Shown: positions 1-8,337 of the stretch, piece by piece
Layout: every line of letters starts with the position of its first letter
Numbering within the stretch: position 1 is the stretch's first letter
NCBI RefSeq assembly: GCF_024436065.1
Contig: NZ_JANFNS010000002.1
Coordinates: forward strand, 372,001-436,000
Length of the DNA: 64,000 nucleotides
Direction of reading: 5' to 3'
DNA from: Saccharibacillus sp. JS10
Lineage (GTDB): Bacteria > Bacillota > Bacilli > Paenibacillales > Paenibacillaceae
Position numbers and translations under genes: made by a program
The notes under the pieces: model-generated
The model's input: the letters and a program-made list of their open reading frames with translations, nothing else
Told to the model about the DNA's origin: nothing
Database searches by the model: none

Positions 1-316
1 ACAATATAACGGAGGTTCGATCTTTCTGGGATACCTGATCGATAAGCGCGTCTTGAAGATGAAAATGCAGCATCCCGAAAATATTGGCTTCGGCGATTTC
101 CCGGCAAGTCTCGATCGAAGCTTTTGCAGCTACGCGAAGCCAATAAGGGAGTAGGCAGCAAATGTAGTTGGTCGAACTATTTCCGTGTTCTGGATCGAAC
201 CGATTCAGATAATGGACGCCGGATTCGGCGAAAGGTGGAGGGAATTGTCGGACTACGTCTCGGCACATTCGAAAAGCACGCTGCATCTCTTTTTGCAGTT
301 CAATCGAGAACTCCAT
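1..316 (-). CDS. Class I isoprenoid synthase-like protein (partial, N-terminal 105 residues)
   Basis: The reading frame is open on the minus strand from 316 to the left edge, so the C-terminal part lies outside the window. A second in-frame ATG at 322 lies too close to the ribosome binding site (AAAGGAG at 325-331); the ATG at 316 has 8-nt spacing and is preferred. The visible part holds an NYICCLLPYWLR segment followed by ANIFGMLHFHLQDALID. The QDALID stretch resembles the acidic helix of class I isoprenoid/terpene synthase-fold proteins annotated in Paenibacillus, but it is not a canonical DDxxD. The fold assignment is from memory of that family and is tentative; the coding frame itself is well supported by start signals and codon pattern. 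Confidence 0.5.
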   Translation of the reverse strand, partial: MEFSIELQKEMQRAFRMCRDVVRQFPPPFAESGVHYLNRFDPEHGNSSTNYICCLLPYWLRVAAKASIETCREIAEANIFGMLHFHLQDALIDQVSQKDRTSVIL

Positions 317-542
317 AGACATCGCTCCTTTGCCTTTTTATTCTATGCTTATCTACGTTCAATTGGAATGTTTTCCCTGCTAGATTTTGTATTTCTTTGA
401 CAGCAGAAAAAAAGCAAAAATCGCTTGGTCGAAAAGCCGATAGTATAGTATGCTGAACATCAGAAATCATTCGTTAAAAATCATGATTTGAAATTTCTCA
501 GGAACTTAAATTTTGCTTATTAAGGAAGGAAGAACTTTACTT

Positions 543-1010
543 ATGGATTCTAAACCATCGTTCCCTATTTCCCCGCTTGTTGAATTGCTGGGGCTTGAAG
601 GTCATATCGAAGGCGGCTGGCACAAAGAAATCTGGAAGTCTTCGTTCACGATTCCGCATCGTTCGTTACCCGAAGAATATAGCGGCGACCGTTATGCGGC
701 GAGTTCGATCTATTTCTTGTTGCATCCCGGCGAATTTTCCGAATGGCATGTCGTACATTCCGATGAACTGTGGCTCTGGCACACAGGCGGAGCTTTGGCT
801 TTGACACTTGGCGGCGACGGCGAAGAACCTGTGGAAGGCGAGGAAATCATTCTTGGCCCGGACACGGCGAACGGTCAAACTTTCCAAGGGCTGGTTCCGG
901 GGAAAGTTTGGCAAAAAGCGCGTCCGATCGGCGACGAACCTGTATTGGTAACGTGTATCGTTGCCCCAGGTTTCCATTACGACGATTTCAAGTTGATCGA
1001 GCGGAAGTAG
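543..1010 (+). CDS. Cupin domain protein, DUF985 (Cupin_5) family
   Basis: A 155-residue protein that fits the small single-domain DUF985 family in length and pattern. Typical features are the EGGWHKEIWKS opening, SSIYFLLHPGEFSEWHVVHSDELWLWHTGG (the strand pair that carries the putative metal/ligand residues of the beta barrel), LGPD, and a closing VAPGFHYDDFKL. The ATG at 543 follows an AAGGAAGG site with slightly long spacing; a TTG at 513 would add ten residues absent from the family pattern. The biochemical role of the family is not settled; sugar- or small-ligand-binding cupin folds are the closest relatives. The next ORF starts 9 nt after the stop and is probably co-transcribed. Confidence 0.85.
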   Translation: MDSKPSFPISPLVELLGLEGHIEGGWHKEIWKSSFTIPHRSLPEEYSGDRYAASSIYFLLHPGEFSEWHVVHSDELWLWHTGGALALTLGGDGEEPVEGEEIILGPDTANGQTFQGLVPGKVWQKARPIGDEPVLVTCIVAPGFHYDDFKLIERK

Positions 1011-1018
1011 AAATTTCA

Positions 1019-1330
1019 ATGAATTGGTATACCTTCGGGCAAATGTTGAACATCATCCAACTCGGACAGATCGCGGAAGCCGCGGATCGTCAGCGGCAAA
1101 TGCGGTTGCTTCCGCAAGGTCTGGTCTGGGTCAATGGTCCTTATCGCGACCGGATCGTGCAGGTGCAAGATTATTTGCTTAGCGATCTTTGGCATATTGT
1201 CGAAGACGAAGACTCCAAGTCATGGATAGAAAAGCGAGCGGAGTGGGAGCGCAAGCGAATCGAAATGCTGGAAAGCCAGTTGTTTGAACAACGGGCGCAG
1301 CGATTCGAGCCATCAAATCTTCCAGAGTAA
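1019..1330 (+). CDS. Small hypothetical protein, 103 aa
   Basis: Starts with ATG 9 nt after the DUF985 stop, with only a weak ribosome binding site, so it is probably translated by coupling to the upstream gene. The protein begins MNWYTFGQMLNIIQLGQIAEA and ends in a charged, helical Glu/Arg-rich tail (roughly residues 65-103). The segment QGLVWVNGPYRDRIVQVQDYLLSDLWHIVED looks globular. No signal peptide or membrane segment is visible and I do not recognise a family. It ends 14 nt before the histidine kinase start, which suggests a three-gene transcript; a role linked to the kinase is possible but unsupported. Confidence 0.6.
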   Translation: MNWYTFGQMLNIIQLGQIAEAADRQRQMRLLPQGLVWVNGPYRDRIVQVQDYLLSDLWHIVEDEDSKSWIEKRAEWERKRIEMLESQLFEQRAQRFEPSNLPE

Positions 1331-1344
1331 AACGAGCGGAGGGC

Positions 1345-4230
1345 ATGGAAGTGCCGAAAAAAACAAGGTTTAATATTGGCGCAAAAATACTGGCGGGGTA
1401 TTTGTTCATTTTGATTTGTTTAGGATTATCGCTGTTGGCGGTTTCTTCTCAAGTCCGAAGTTTGCAAGAAGCCAATGCTTTTATTAGCGAGCATGATATT
1501 GCGGTACACGATGAATTAAGCGTCTTGCAAAAAAACGTCTTGGATATGGAGACGGGTCAACGCGGCTATCTGCTTACCGGCGACCGCGATTATCTCCAGC
1601 CCTATACAACAGGGCGCAGTGAATGGGAAACGACATATAGCCGCTTGTATGAATTGGTCGGCGACAATGCGGCTCAACAACAAACGCTCAGTTTGATTCG
1701 CGCGAATATCGAAAGTTGGATTACCGAGATGGGCGATCGTACAATCGCGCTGAAAAGCGAAGGACGAGAAGCCGATATGCTCGCTTTCTATACCGGAGAT
1801 GCAGGGAAGCGGGAGATGGATCAGCTACGCGTACAATTCGATTCGTTTCGCGATACCGAGCAGCGGTTGACCGATGCTCGGGTTGCCGAATTGAAAGCCG
1901 ATAGCGACCGGATGATCTATGCCATGATCGGTCTATGGGCGTTGGTCGGAATCGTCTCGATTATTGCTGCGCTTGCGATTGCACGCAATATTTCCAAAAC
2001 GATCTCCCATGTAACATCGGTGATTCGCTCAATTACACTTGGCGGCGATCTACGTGAACGGATTCATGTTCGTTCGAACGATGAGGTTGGAGATTTAGGC
2101 GAGTCGACAAACTTGCTGCTGACCAAAGTTCAAGCGGAAGACCAGCACAAAGAACGGTTGATTCGGTTGGCGGAATTGCTGCAAGAACGTTCTTCGAAGT
2201 CCAGTGAAGAATTGGCGGAAGCTTTTATGTCAAAAGTATCCGAAACGACAGGCATACCGGTCGGTGTTCTCTACAAGATGGACGCTGCGCAAAACGTGTT
2301 GATCAAATCAGCTGTGCTCGCCGAAGATCACGAACATGCAGAGCGTACAGATAACGTTGAAATCAAAGTCGGTGAAGGCTTGGTTGGACGCTGCGCATTA
2401 GAAGGACGCACGCTGCATATGCAGGATGTACCAACTGATTACGTCAAAGTTTCTTCGGCTTTGGGAAATACTTCATCGGCAGAAGTCTTGCTCATTCCAG
2501 TGCTATACGGCGGTCAAGTCAAAGCGGTAATAGAATGGGCATCGCCGAAGCCATTCGAACGTTCCGAAGTCGAGCGCTTGGAGCGCAAAGCCGAGCTTCT
2601 CGGTAGTACGCTCCAGACGGTAGAAGCTAGACAAGAGATTGAACGCCTATACCGTGAATCGCAAGCGCTCAACGAAGAACTACAAGCGCAATCCGAAGAA
2701 ATTCAGATGCAGTCTGAAGAACTTCAAGTTCAATCGCAAGAATTGATGACGCAGCGAGACGAGCTGGAAAGTATCAACGAACAGCTTGGGGAGCAAAAAC
2801 ATGCGGCAGAACTTGCGGTCGAAGAAACGCAGCAATACGCGCAAGAGCTTCAAGTGAGTTCTAAATACAAATCGGAATTTTTGGCAAATATGTCGCATGA
2901 ATTGCGGACACCGCTCAACAGTATGTTGATCTTGTCGCAAATTCTTGCCGAAAACGAGAATCGGACGTTGACTGCCAAAGAAGCCGAGTACGCATCGAGT
3001 ATTCACGCTTCCGGTAAAGATCTGCTTAACCTGATCAATGATATCTTGGATCTGTCCAAAGTCGAAGCCGGTAAAATCGATATCGCTGTAGAAACGGTCG
3101 ATTTGGCTAAAGTGGCTTCGGATATGGAGCGTTACTTCGCTGAGATTGCGATGCGCAAACAATTGGATTTCCGAATCGAAATCGAAGAAAACGTACCGGG
3201 TTATATTTTCACCGATGAACTGCGTCTTGGACAGATTTTGCGAAACTTGTTGTCGAACGCATTCAAGTTTACGGAGCGAGGCGAAGTCGTACTGCGAATC
3301 GGTCGTGTACCGGGAAAAAAGGTCAATCCGGAAGGCGCGGCTTACGATCAGTTGGCATTCAGCGTTAACGATACGGGAATCGGGATTACTGAAGAAAATC
3401 GTCAGCTGATTTTCCAAGCGTTCCAACAAGCGGACGGCACGATTGCTCGCAAGTACGGCGGAACGGGGCTTGGTTTGTCGATCTCGACGCAGTTGTCGAA
3501 TCTATTGGGCGGTGAGATCACGCTCGATAGTCAGTACGGCGTAGGCAGTACATTCTGCTTGTATATTCCGTGCGTCAAAGACGATGGAGAATTAGCTGAT
3601 TTGTTCTTGCCGCTCAATACGCGTCGATTCTGGTCAAGCGCTCATTCGCTGCAACAAGCTCCGTCTTTTGAAGAAGGGCTGCCGATTGAGCCGTTCACCG
3701 ATCAGGCAGATTTCTCATTGAAATCTACGTCTGACCATCAACATGGATCGATTCGAATTGTGCCGGACTCCGAAGGAACGGAAGAGCGTGAAACGCAAGC
3801 GTTGTTCCCGCCTTCTGCGCAAGATTTAGATTTAGCGCTGGAAGGTACGCGCATGATGATCGTAGACGACGATATTCGCAATGTGTACGCGCTCACGAGC
3901 ATGCTCGAGAAGCACGGCGTTGATATCGTTGTCGCACTGACTGGGCTGGACGCATTGGATAAGTTAAATACCGAAGGCCCGTTCGATATGATCTTCATGG
4001 ACATTATGATGCCGGAACTCGATGGGTTAGAGACGATGCGCCGGATTCGCTTGGCTCCGGAGTTAGCTCATATTCCGATTCTTGCGCTAACGGCTAAAGC
4101 GATGAAAGAAGATCGGGAAAAATGTCTAAACGCGGGTGCATCGGATTATCTGACGAAGCCGCTGGATATGAATCTGGTGCAAGAGCGGATGAAGATTTTA
4201 TTGTCTACCTCAGGTCGGATTGCGGACTGA
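1345..4230 (+). CDS. Hybrid sensor histidine kinase (CHASE3-HAMP-GAF-HisKA-HATPase-REC)
   Basis: A 961-residue membrane kinase. A first membrane helix lies at about 12-34, an extracytoplasmic CHASE3-type four-helix sensor at about 35-185 (QRGYLLTGDRDYL), a second helix at about 192-213, HAMP at about 214-265, GAF at about 290-425, a long coiled coil rich in QSEELQVQSQEL at about 430-510, HisKA with the phospho-acceptor His518 in SHELRTPLN, HATPase_c (GTGLGLSIS) and a C-terminal receiver with acceptor Asp886 in FMDIMMPELDG. A low-complexity linker of about 90 residues joins the ATPase to the receiver. There is no Hpt domain and no adjacent response regulator, so the downstream partner is unknown. 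The ATG at 1345 follows a GGAGG site. The gene ends at a convergent junction holding a palindromic element. Confidence 0.93.
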   Translation: MEVPKKTRFNIGAKILAGYLFILICLGLSLLAVSSQVRSLQEANAFISEHDIAVHDELSVLQKNVLDMETGQRGYLLTGDRDYLQPYTTGRSEWETTYSRLYELVGDNAAQQQTLSLIRANIESWITEMGDRTIALKSEGREADMLAFYTGDAGKREMDQLRVQFDSFRDTEQRLTDARVAELKADSDRMIYAMIGLWALVGIVSIIAALAIARNISKTISHVTSVIRSITLGGDLRERIHVRSNDEVGDLGESTNLLLTKVQAEDQHKERLIRLAELLQERSSKSSEELAEAFMSKVSETTGIPVGVLYKMDAAQNVLIKSAVLAEDHEHAERTDNVEIKVGEGLVGRCALEGRTLHMQDVPTDYVKVSSALGNTSSAEVLLIPVLYGGQVKAVIEWASPKPFERSEVERLERKAELLGSTLQTVEARQEIERLYRESQALNEELQAQSEEIQMQSEELQVQSQELMTQRDELESINEQLGEQKHAAELAVEETQQYAQELQVSSKYKSEFLANMSHELRTPLNSMLILSQILAENENRTLTAKEAEYASSIHASGKDLLNLINDILDLSKVEAGKIDIAVETVDLAKVASDMERYFAEIAMRKQLDFRIEIEENVPGYIFTDELRLGQILRNLLSNAFKFTERGEVVLRIGRVPGKKVNPEGAAYDQLAFSVNDTGIGITEENRQLIFQAFQQADGTIARKYGGTGLGLSISTQLSNLLGGEITLDSQYGVGSTFCLYIPCVKDDGELADLFLPLNTRRFWSSAHSLQQAPSFEEGLPIEPFTDQADFSLKSTSDHQHGSIRIVPDSEGTEERETQALFPPSAQDLDLALEGTRMMIVDDDIRNVYALTSMLEKHGVDIVVALTGLDALDKLNTEGPFDMIFMDIMMPELDGLETMRRIRLAPELAHIPILALTAKAMKEDREKCLNAGASDYLTKPLDMNLVQERMKILLSTSGRIAD

Positions 4231-4257
4231 GATTGTTACAAAAGTTACTTGGGTGGG

Positions 4258-4516
4258 GAAGCGAGACGACTGCGAGATAAATTCGTTAGCGTATGCTTAC
4301 GATGTGTCTTTCTTCGAAAGCCTTTAGGTCGCTTGTTGAAATTGGGAAAGTTGATTAAAAGTTTTATAAGGTTTTTCCCAATTAGCGATGCAAATTCGAC
4401 AGTTATCTTCTGGAGAATCTGCATCACAAAGGCGAACACTTAAGCATAGGCTTCCGAAGTGCATTTCTTCGAAATGCTTTACCTGCACTGAATTTATCTC
4501 TCCGTCGTCTCGCTTC
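4258..4516. repeat. Asymmetric palindromic intergenic element, copy A
   Basis: Outer arms GAAGCGAGACGAC (from 4259) and GTCGTCTCGCTTC (ending 4516) are inverted repeats, followed inward by AGATAAATTC and GAATTTATCT. A central inverted pair AATTGGGAAA (4340-4349) / TTTCCCAATT (4374-4383) forms an inner stem. The left arm reads ATTCGTT then CGCTTGTTGAA; the right arm, read on the other strand, has ATTCAGT then GTTCGCCTTTG. The same two distinct arms occur at 14801-14944 and, more divergently, at 21160-21297. This copy is longer because of extra small hairpins inside each arm (for example GCATTTCTTCGAAATGC). It lies between the convergent kinase and ABC genes. Confidence 0.75.
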
Positions 4517-4541
4517 TCGCGTCAGTGTAACTCCCCACAAT

Positions 4542-4579
4542 AAAAAGCCCTTATCCGAAACATCGGATAAGGGCTTTTT
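4542..4579. terminator. Bidirectional intrinsic terminator between convergent genes
   Basis: AAAAAGCCCTTATCCG and its inverted copy enclose a 6-nt loop, with a T-run on both strands. It lies 10 nt from the stop of the minus-strand ABC gene and about 310 nt after the kinase stop, and can serve both. Confidence 0.92.
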
Positions 4580-4589
4580 AGGATTTCTT

Positions 4590-6419
4590 TTAGCTTGGAA
4601 GTTGTTCTCTTCCGGATTGGCGGGCGTGGCGGTAGAGATCGGCGTAATGACCGCCGCTGGCGAGCAATTGGGCATGTGTGCCTTGCTCGGTCAATTCGCC
4701 GTTTTGCATCACTAGGATGCGGTCGGCGTGCATAATCGTGGATAAGCGGTGAGCGATTACGATGGTCGTTCGACCTTTGGATACGGATGCCAATGCTTGT
4801 TGGACAAGCTTTTCGGTCTCGGAGTCGAGGTTGGCTGTGGCTTCGTCCAAGATTAGGATTTTCGGGCGGAATACAAGGATTCTCGCAAAAGAGATCAATT
4901 GACGTTCGCCGGCGGATAAGCCGCTGCCGCGTTCGGATAGATGCGTATCGTAGCCGCTAGGCAATCTGAGAATCATCGGATGTGCGCCGACGAACCGGCA
5001 AGCTTCGATGACTTGTTCACGCGTAATGTCTTCGCGGAACAAACGGACGTTATCGATGATGGAACCGGCGAATAGATACGGATCTTGCTGGATCAATCCG
5101 ACAGCGGCATGAAGGTCGCTTTGGCTGAATTTGCGGATATCGGTGCCGTCGATTTCGATCGACCCTTGATTCACGTCGTAGAATCGGTTGAGCAGACTGA
5201 TCAGCGTGCTTTTGCCGGCACCTGTCGTACCGACGACGCCGATCATTTCGCCGGATTGAATATGCAGATCCAGACTTTTTAACACTGGGCGATCCGGGCG
5301 GTAACCGAAAGTCACATTACGGAAATCTACGTCGCCGCGAAGGGCTGTTTTATCTAATGACACACGTTCGGTATCCAGAGGTTCGCCTACATTGGGTTGA
5401 GTCTGCAGCACGCGCTGAATCCGTTCGACCGCAACCGTGGTCGATTGGAACGTATTCCACTGCATGGTGATCTGGTTGATCGGTTGGAAAAATTGCCGGA
5501 TATAGCTGACGAACGCATACAAGACGCCGACTTCCATACTTTGACCCAGCACGGCACGTCCACCTAACCAGACCATCAAGACTAGCGCCGCATTGCCTAG
5601 AATATCAAACGTTCGGTTAAACAAGACGTTGGAGCGGATTTGCTTGAGATTGGCGTCCCAGTATTTACGGTTCTGCTCAGTGAATCTTCCTAATTGCTCG
5701 TCTTCTTGACGGAACGATTGAATGAGTCCCATGCCCGATAAGTTTTCGGCTGTAAAAGCAATCAGACGAGACAACCGGCTCCGCGCTTGTTGATACGTGC
5801 TTCTCAAATACGAGCGGAACAAAGCGGCGACTACAAAAATAACAGGAAGAATCAGCATCGAAAAAGCAGCAAGCTGTGGATCAAGACTAAACATCAAAAC
5901 GATGATCAGAATCAGCATCATCCCGTCGCGTACCAGACTTAGCAGCACTTGCGTGAAAAATTGGCTGATCGTCTCGGTATCGTTGGAGACATTTGTCACG
6001 AGACTGCCGCTATGCGTACGATCAAAAAACGACATCGACATTTTCGAAATATGTCCAAATAAATCTTTGCGAATTCGAGCGATAATACTTTGCCCGGCAT
6101 ACTGCAACAAATTATTTTGCAGATAGGTAAAGATAAAGCTGACAATCGCAATCCCCAAGTAAAAAATCCCGAGCCGGATCAGCGAACTTCCGCCTTCGCC
6201 TTTGGCTAAATGATCGTCGATCGCGATCTGGACAATCAGCGGTTGCAGTAGTTCGGCAGAAATACCGAGTAGCGCACAGATGGCAACGCCGACAAAAGCC
6301 AGGGTATGCGGTTTGGCGTAACCCATCAGCAATTTTAACGTCGAAGAAGCAAAAGAAGTCTGACGATTTGCTTTCGTAGATGTTCCATCGGTTGATGGTG
6401 AATTATTCGATTTCGTCAT
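4590..6419 (-). CDS. ABC exporter half-transporter, BmrD/YheH-like (consensus ATPase site)
   Basis: A 609-residue type IV ABC exporter subunit: six membrane helices at about 30-330 and a C-terminal nucleotide-binding domain. Walker A is GTTGAGKST, the signature loop is the variant LSAGERQLISFAR, and Walker B is ILILDEATANLD with the catalytic glutamate intact; the H-loop is AHRLST. Its partner gene upstream carries Asp in place of that Glu, the pattern of heterodimeric exporters such as BmrCD and LmrCD. The start overlaps the end of the partner by 17 nt, so the two are translationally coupled. A long hydrophilic N-terminus (about 28 residues) precedes the first helix. Expected role: export of drugs or other amphiphiles across the cytoplasmic membrane. 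Confidence 0.93.
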   Translation of the reverse strand: MTKSNNSPSTDGTSTKANRQTSFASSTLKLLMGYAKPHTLAFVGVAICALLGISAELLQPLIVQIAIDDHLAKGEGGSSLIRLGIFYLGIAIVSFIFTYLQNNLLQYAGQSIIARIRKDLFGHISKMSMSFFDRTHSGSLVTNVSNDTETISQFFTQVLLSLVRDGMMLILIIVLMFSLDPQLAAFSMLILPVIFVVAALFRSYLRSTYQQARSRLSRLIAFTAENLSGMGLIQSFRQEDEQLGRFTEQNRKYWDANLKQIRSNVLFNRTFDILGNAALVLMVWLGGRAVLGQSMEVGVLYAFVSYIRQFFQPINQITMQWNTFQSTTVAVERIQRVLQTQPNVGEPLDTERVSLDKTALRGDVDFRNVTFGYRPDRPVLKSLDLHIQSGEMIGVVGTTGAGKSTLISLLNRFYDVNQGSIEIDGTDIRKFSQSDLHAAVGLIQQDPYLFAGSIIDNVRLFREDITREQVIEACRFVGAHPMILRLPSGYDTHLSERGSGLSAGERQLISFARILVFRPKILILDEATANLDSETEKLVQQALASVSKGRTTIVIAHRLSTIMHADRILVMQNGELTEQGTHAQLLASGGHYADLYRHARQSGREQLPS

Positions 6420-8154
6420 GGCGAAGCCCCTCCTCTTGCAGACGGTGCATTATGGCATAAGCGCCTTCGCGGCGCAGCAATTCTTCATGCGTACCCCGTT
6501 GAACGATCTGTCCTTCGCTTAATACGATAATTTCGTCCGCGTGCTTCACTGCGCTGATTCGGTGCGAAATAATCAACGTTGTTTTGCCGTGTCGTTCTTG
6601 AATCAGATTGTCCAAGATCCCGGTTTCGGTGACCGCATCGACCGCGCTCATACTATCGTCGAGAATCAGCAATTGCGCTTTTTTGGTTAATCCGCGCGCC
6701 AGACTGGTTCGTTGACGTTGCCCACCGGAGAGTGTGACGCCGCGCTCGCCAAGCTGCGTGTCGAATCCTTCTGGGAAGCGTGAAATATTATCGTAAATCA
6801 TCGCGTGTTTGGCACCAGTCTCGACTTTCTCGATTGGAGCTTCACGGTCGCTGAAAGCGATATTGTCGCGAATCGTCGTACTGAACAAAAAGCCGTCTTG
6901 CGGCACATAAGCCACGCGTTCGCGCAGACTTTCCAGCGTCAGATCGCGAATATCCGTATACCCGAAAAAGAGCGAGCCGCGCGGCGGTTCGTAGATTCGC
7001 ATCAGAAGTTTGACGAGCGTCGTTTTGCCGCTGCCGGTACGTCCTACGATACCGATCGTCTGACCCGGCGCAATCGTGAAATCCAATTCTTTGAGCGCAG
7101 GTTCAGCACTGCCCGGATATGAGAACGTTAGATGTTCAAACCGGATTTCTTGCGGCTTATCGAGGATCTGTGCGTTTTCTTCGTTTTGCACATCGGGTTC
7201 TTCGTTCATCAGACGATTCACCCGTTCGAGCGAAGCGCCGGAGCGCTGCATCATATTGATGACGTTGCCGATCTGCTGAAGCGGCCCTACGATGATGCGC
7301 ATATACAAGGTAAGCGAAACGAAGCTGCCGAGCGTTATCGTGCCGTTCAACGTTTGCGTACCGCCAAGCAGTAACGCCAGCACAAGCGACAAAGCGCCGA
7401 GAAACGGAATAACCGCTTGGAACAAAGAAGACAGTCGTACCAGAAATAATTGAGCGCTCCGAATCAGATCGACTTTTTCTCCAAAACGCCGTCCTGCGAT
7501 CTGTTCCGTGCCAAAAGTTTTCGTAACGCGGATTCCGCCAAATTGTTCTTCGGCAGATTCGGTCATCCCCGCTAACGATTCTTGTACATTCATCGAACGT
7601 TTGCGAATTTGAGGGCCGATTCGAACGACGATGAGCGGAATCAGAATCAGCGGGCTGATACAGATGAGAATCAAAGATAGCGGAATATCGCCAATTACCA
7701 TCATCACGATACAAGACAGGAGCAGAACGACCGCGTTAGTCGTCTGCGTGACCCCATTCGAGATCGATTCCCGTACCGATTGCACATCGTTCGTGACGTA
7801 ACTGAGAAGCTTGCCCGTACCTTGTTTGGAAAAAAAGTGTTCGCTTAATGTAGAAAATTTGCTGAACAATTTTTGCCGGACTTCGAATTCGAAGCGCCGA
7901 CCGAGTCGCATCACTTGATATTGTCCTAGACCAAATAAGACGCCATATGTAATGCCGATCCCGAGCAGCAGCAGAGCGAAGGAAGAAACGAGATCGTAAT
8001 TCAGACTTCCGGCTTGAAGATCGTCGGTAAAGCGTCCCAAGACAAGAGGGAGTGCAGATTGCACCACGTTGGCGACGACAATCAGCAAGACCGCAACAGC
8101 ATAACCGGGGATATGCGCGAACACATAATCTTTGAGCAGTTCTTTACCTTTCAA
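6403..8154 (-). CDS. ABC exporter half-transporter, BmrC/YheI-like (degenerate ATPase site)
   Basis: A 583-residue membrane-plus-ATPase subunit, close to the usual length of BmrC/YheI. Walker A is GRTGSGKTT, the signature LSGGQRQRTSLAR is canonical, and Walker B is LLILDDSMSAVD, with Asp where the catalytic Glu should be. One degenerate and one intact site is the hallmark of heterodimeric multidrug exporters. Translation appears to start at TTG (8154): an in-frame TAA three nt upstream rules out a longer form, and that TAA is the stop of a 44-codon leader ORF. The Shine-Dalgarno is weak, so coupling to leader termination is likely. The gene order (leader, degenerate subunit, consensus subunit) matches the bmrB-bmrC-bmrD layout of Bacillus subtilis. 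Confidence 0.92.
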   Translation of the reverse strand: MKGKELLKDYVFAHIPGYAVAVLLIVVANVVQSALPLVLGRFTDDLQAGSLNYDLVSSFALLLLGIGITYGVLFGLGQYQVMRLGRRFEFEVRQKLFSKFSTLSEHFFSKQGTGKLLSYVTNDVQSVRESISNGVTQTTNAVVLLLSCIVMMVIGDIPLSLILICISPLILIPLIVVRIGPQIRKRSMNVQESLAGMTESAEEQFGGIRVTKTFGTEQIAGRRFGEKVDLIRSAQLFLVRLSSLFQAVIPFLGALSLVLALLLGGTQTLNGTITLGSFVSLTLYMRIIVGPLQQIGNVINMMQRSGASLERVNRLMNEEPDVQNEENAQILDKPQEIRFEHLTFSYPGSAEPALKELDFTIAPGQTIGIVGRTGSGKTTLVKLLMRIYEPPRGSLFFGYTDIRDLTLESLRERVAYVPQDGFLFSTTIRDNIAFSDREAPIEKVETGAKHAMIYDNISRFPEGFDTQLGERGVTLSGGQRQRTSLARGLTKKAQLLILDDSMSAVDAVTETGILDNLIQERHGKTTLIISHRISAVKHADEIIVLSEGQIVQRGTHEELLRREGAYAIMHRLQEEGLRHDEIE

Positions 8155-8157
8155 TCG

Positions 8158-8292
8158 TTATTCATCTCTCTTTCGAACCGTCCAGCGGCGAGTTAGACAC
8201 GAAAAGGCAAAGCGAGCAGATCGAAAAGACGATCTATCGCTGTGCCTTTGGTGACGCGTTGTTGCATCGTCATGATGACTCTTGTTTTTCAT
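8158..8292 (-). CDS. Putative attenuator leader peptide, 44 aa (BmrB-like position)
   Basis: A 44-codon ORF (begins MKNKSHHDDATTRHQRHSDR, nine arginines in all) starts at ATG 8292 behind a weak AGGT site and stops three nt before the TTG start of the ABC gene. It is below the usual gene-finding length and I know no homologue by sequence. Its position, its size, and the terminator-like hairpin inside its coding region match the arrangement of the bmrB leader, where a ribosome stalled by an antibiotic prevents terminator formation. Function is inferred from layout only. Confidence 0.45.
   Translation of the reverse strand: MKNKSHHDDATTRHQRHSDRSSFRSARFAFSCLTRRWTVRKRDE
8202..8249 (-). terminator. 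Terminator-like hairpin inside the leader ORF
   Basis: On the minus strand AAAGGC-AGCGA-GATCG pairs with CGATC-TCGCT-GCCTTT across short internal bulges, followed by TTTTC. The run of T is short, so it would be a moderate terminator, as expected for an attenuator. It lies entirely within the leader ORF, so a ribosome translating the leader would disrupt it. Confidence 0.5.
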
Positions 8293-8337
8293 CTTATACC
8301 TATTACCCGGACGTTCAAAAGACAAACGGAATGAGGA

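Noticed and set aside
770-1330. 186-codon frame starting within the DUF985 gene
   Set aside because: The first part is an out-of-frame overlap with the cupin gene; only the segment from ATG 1019 looks like a real gene.
2680-3429. Long minus-strand ORF (249 codons) inside the histidine kinase gene
   Set aside because: It is antisense to a conserved kinase domain, has no ribosome binding site and encodes a biased Arg/Phe/Gln-rich protein, as expected for the complement of a coding strand.
4245-4443. Overlapping 64-codon ORFs on both strands within palindromic element A
   Set aside because: They are a consequence of the inverted-repeat structure; no start signals and no homology-like pattern.
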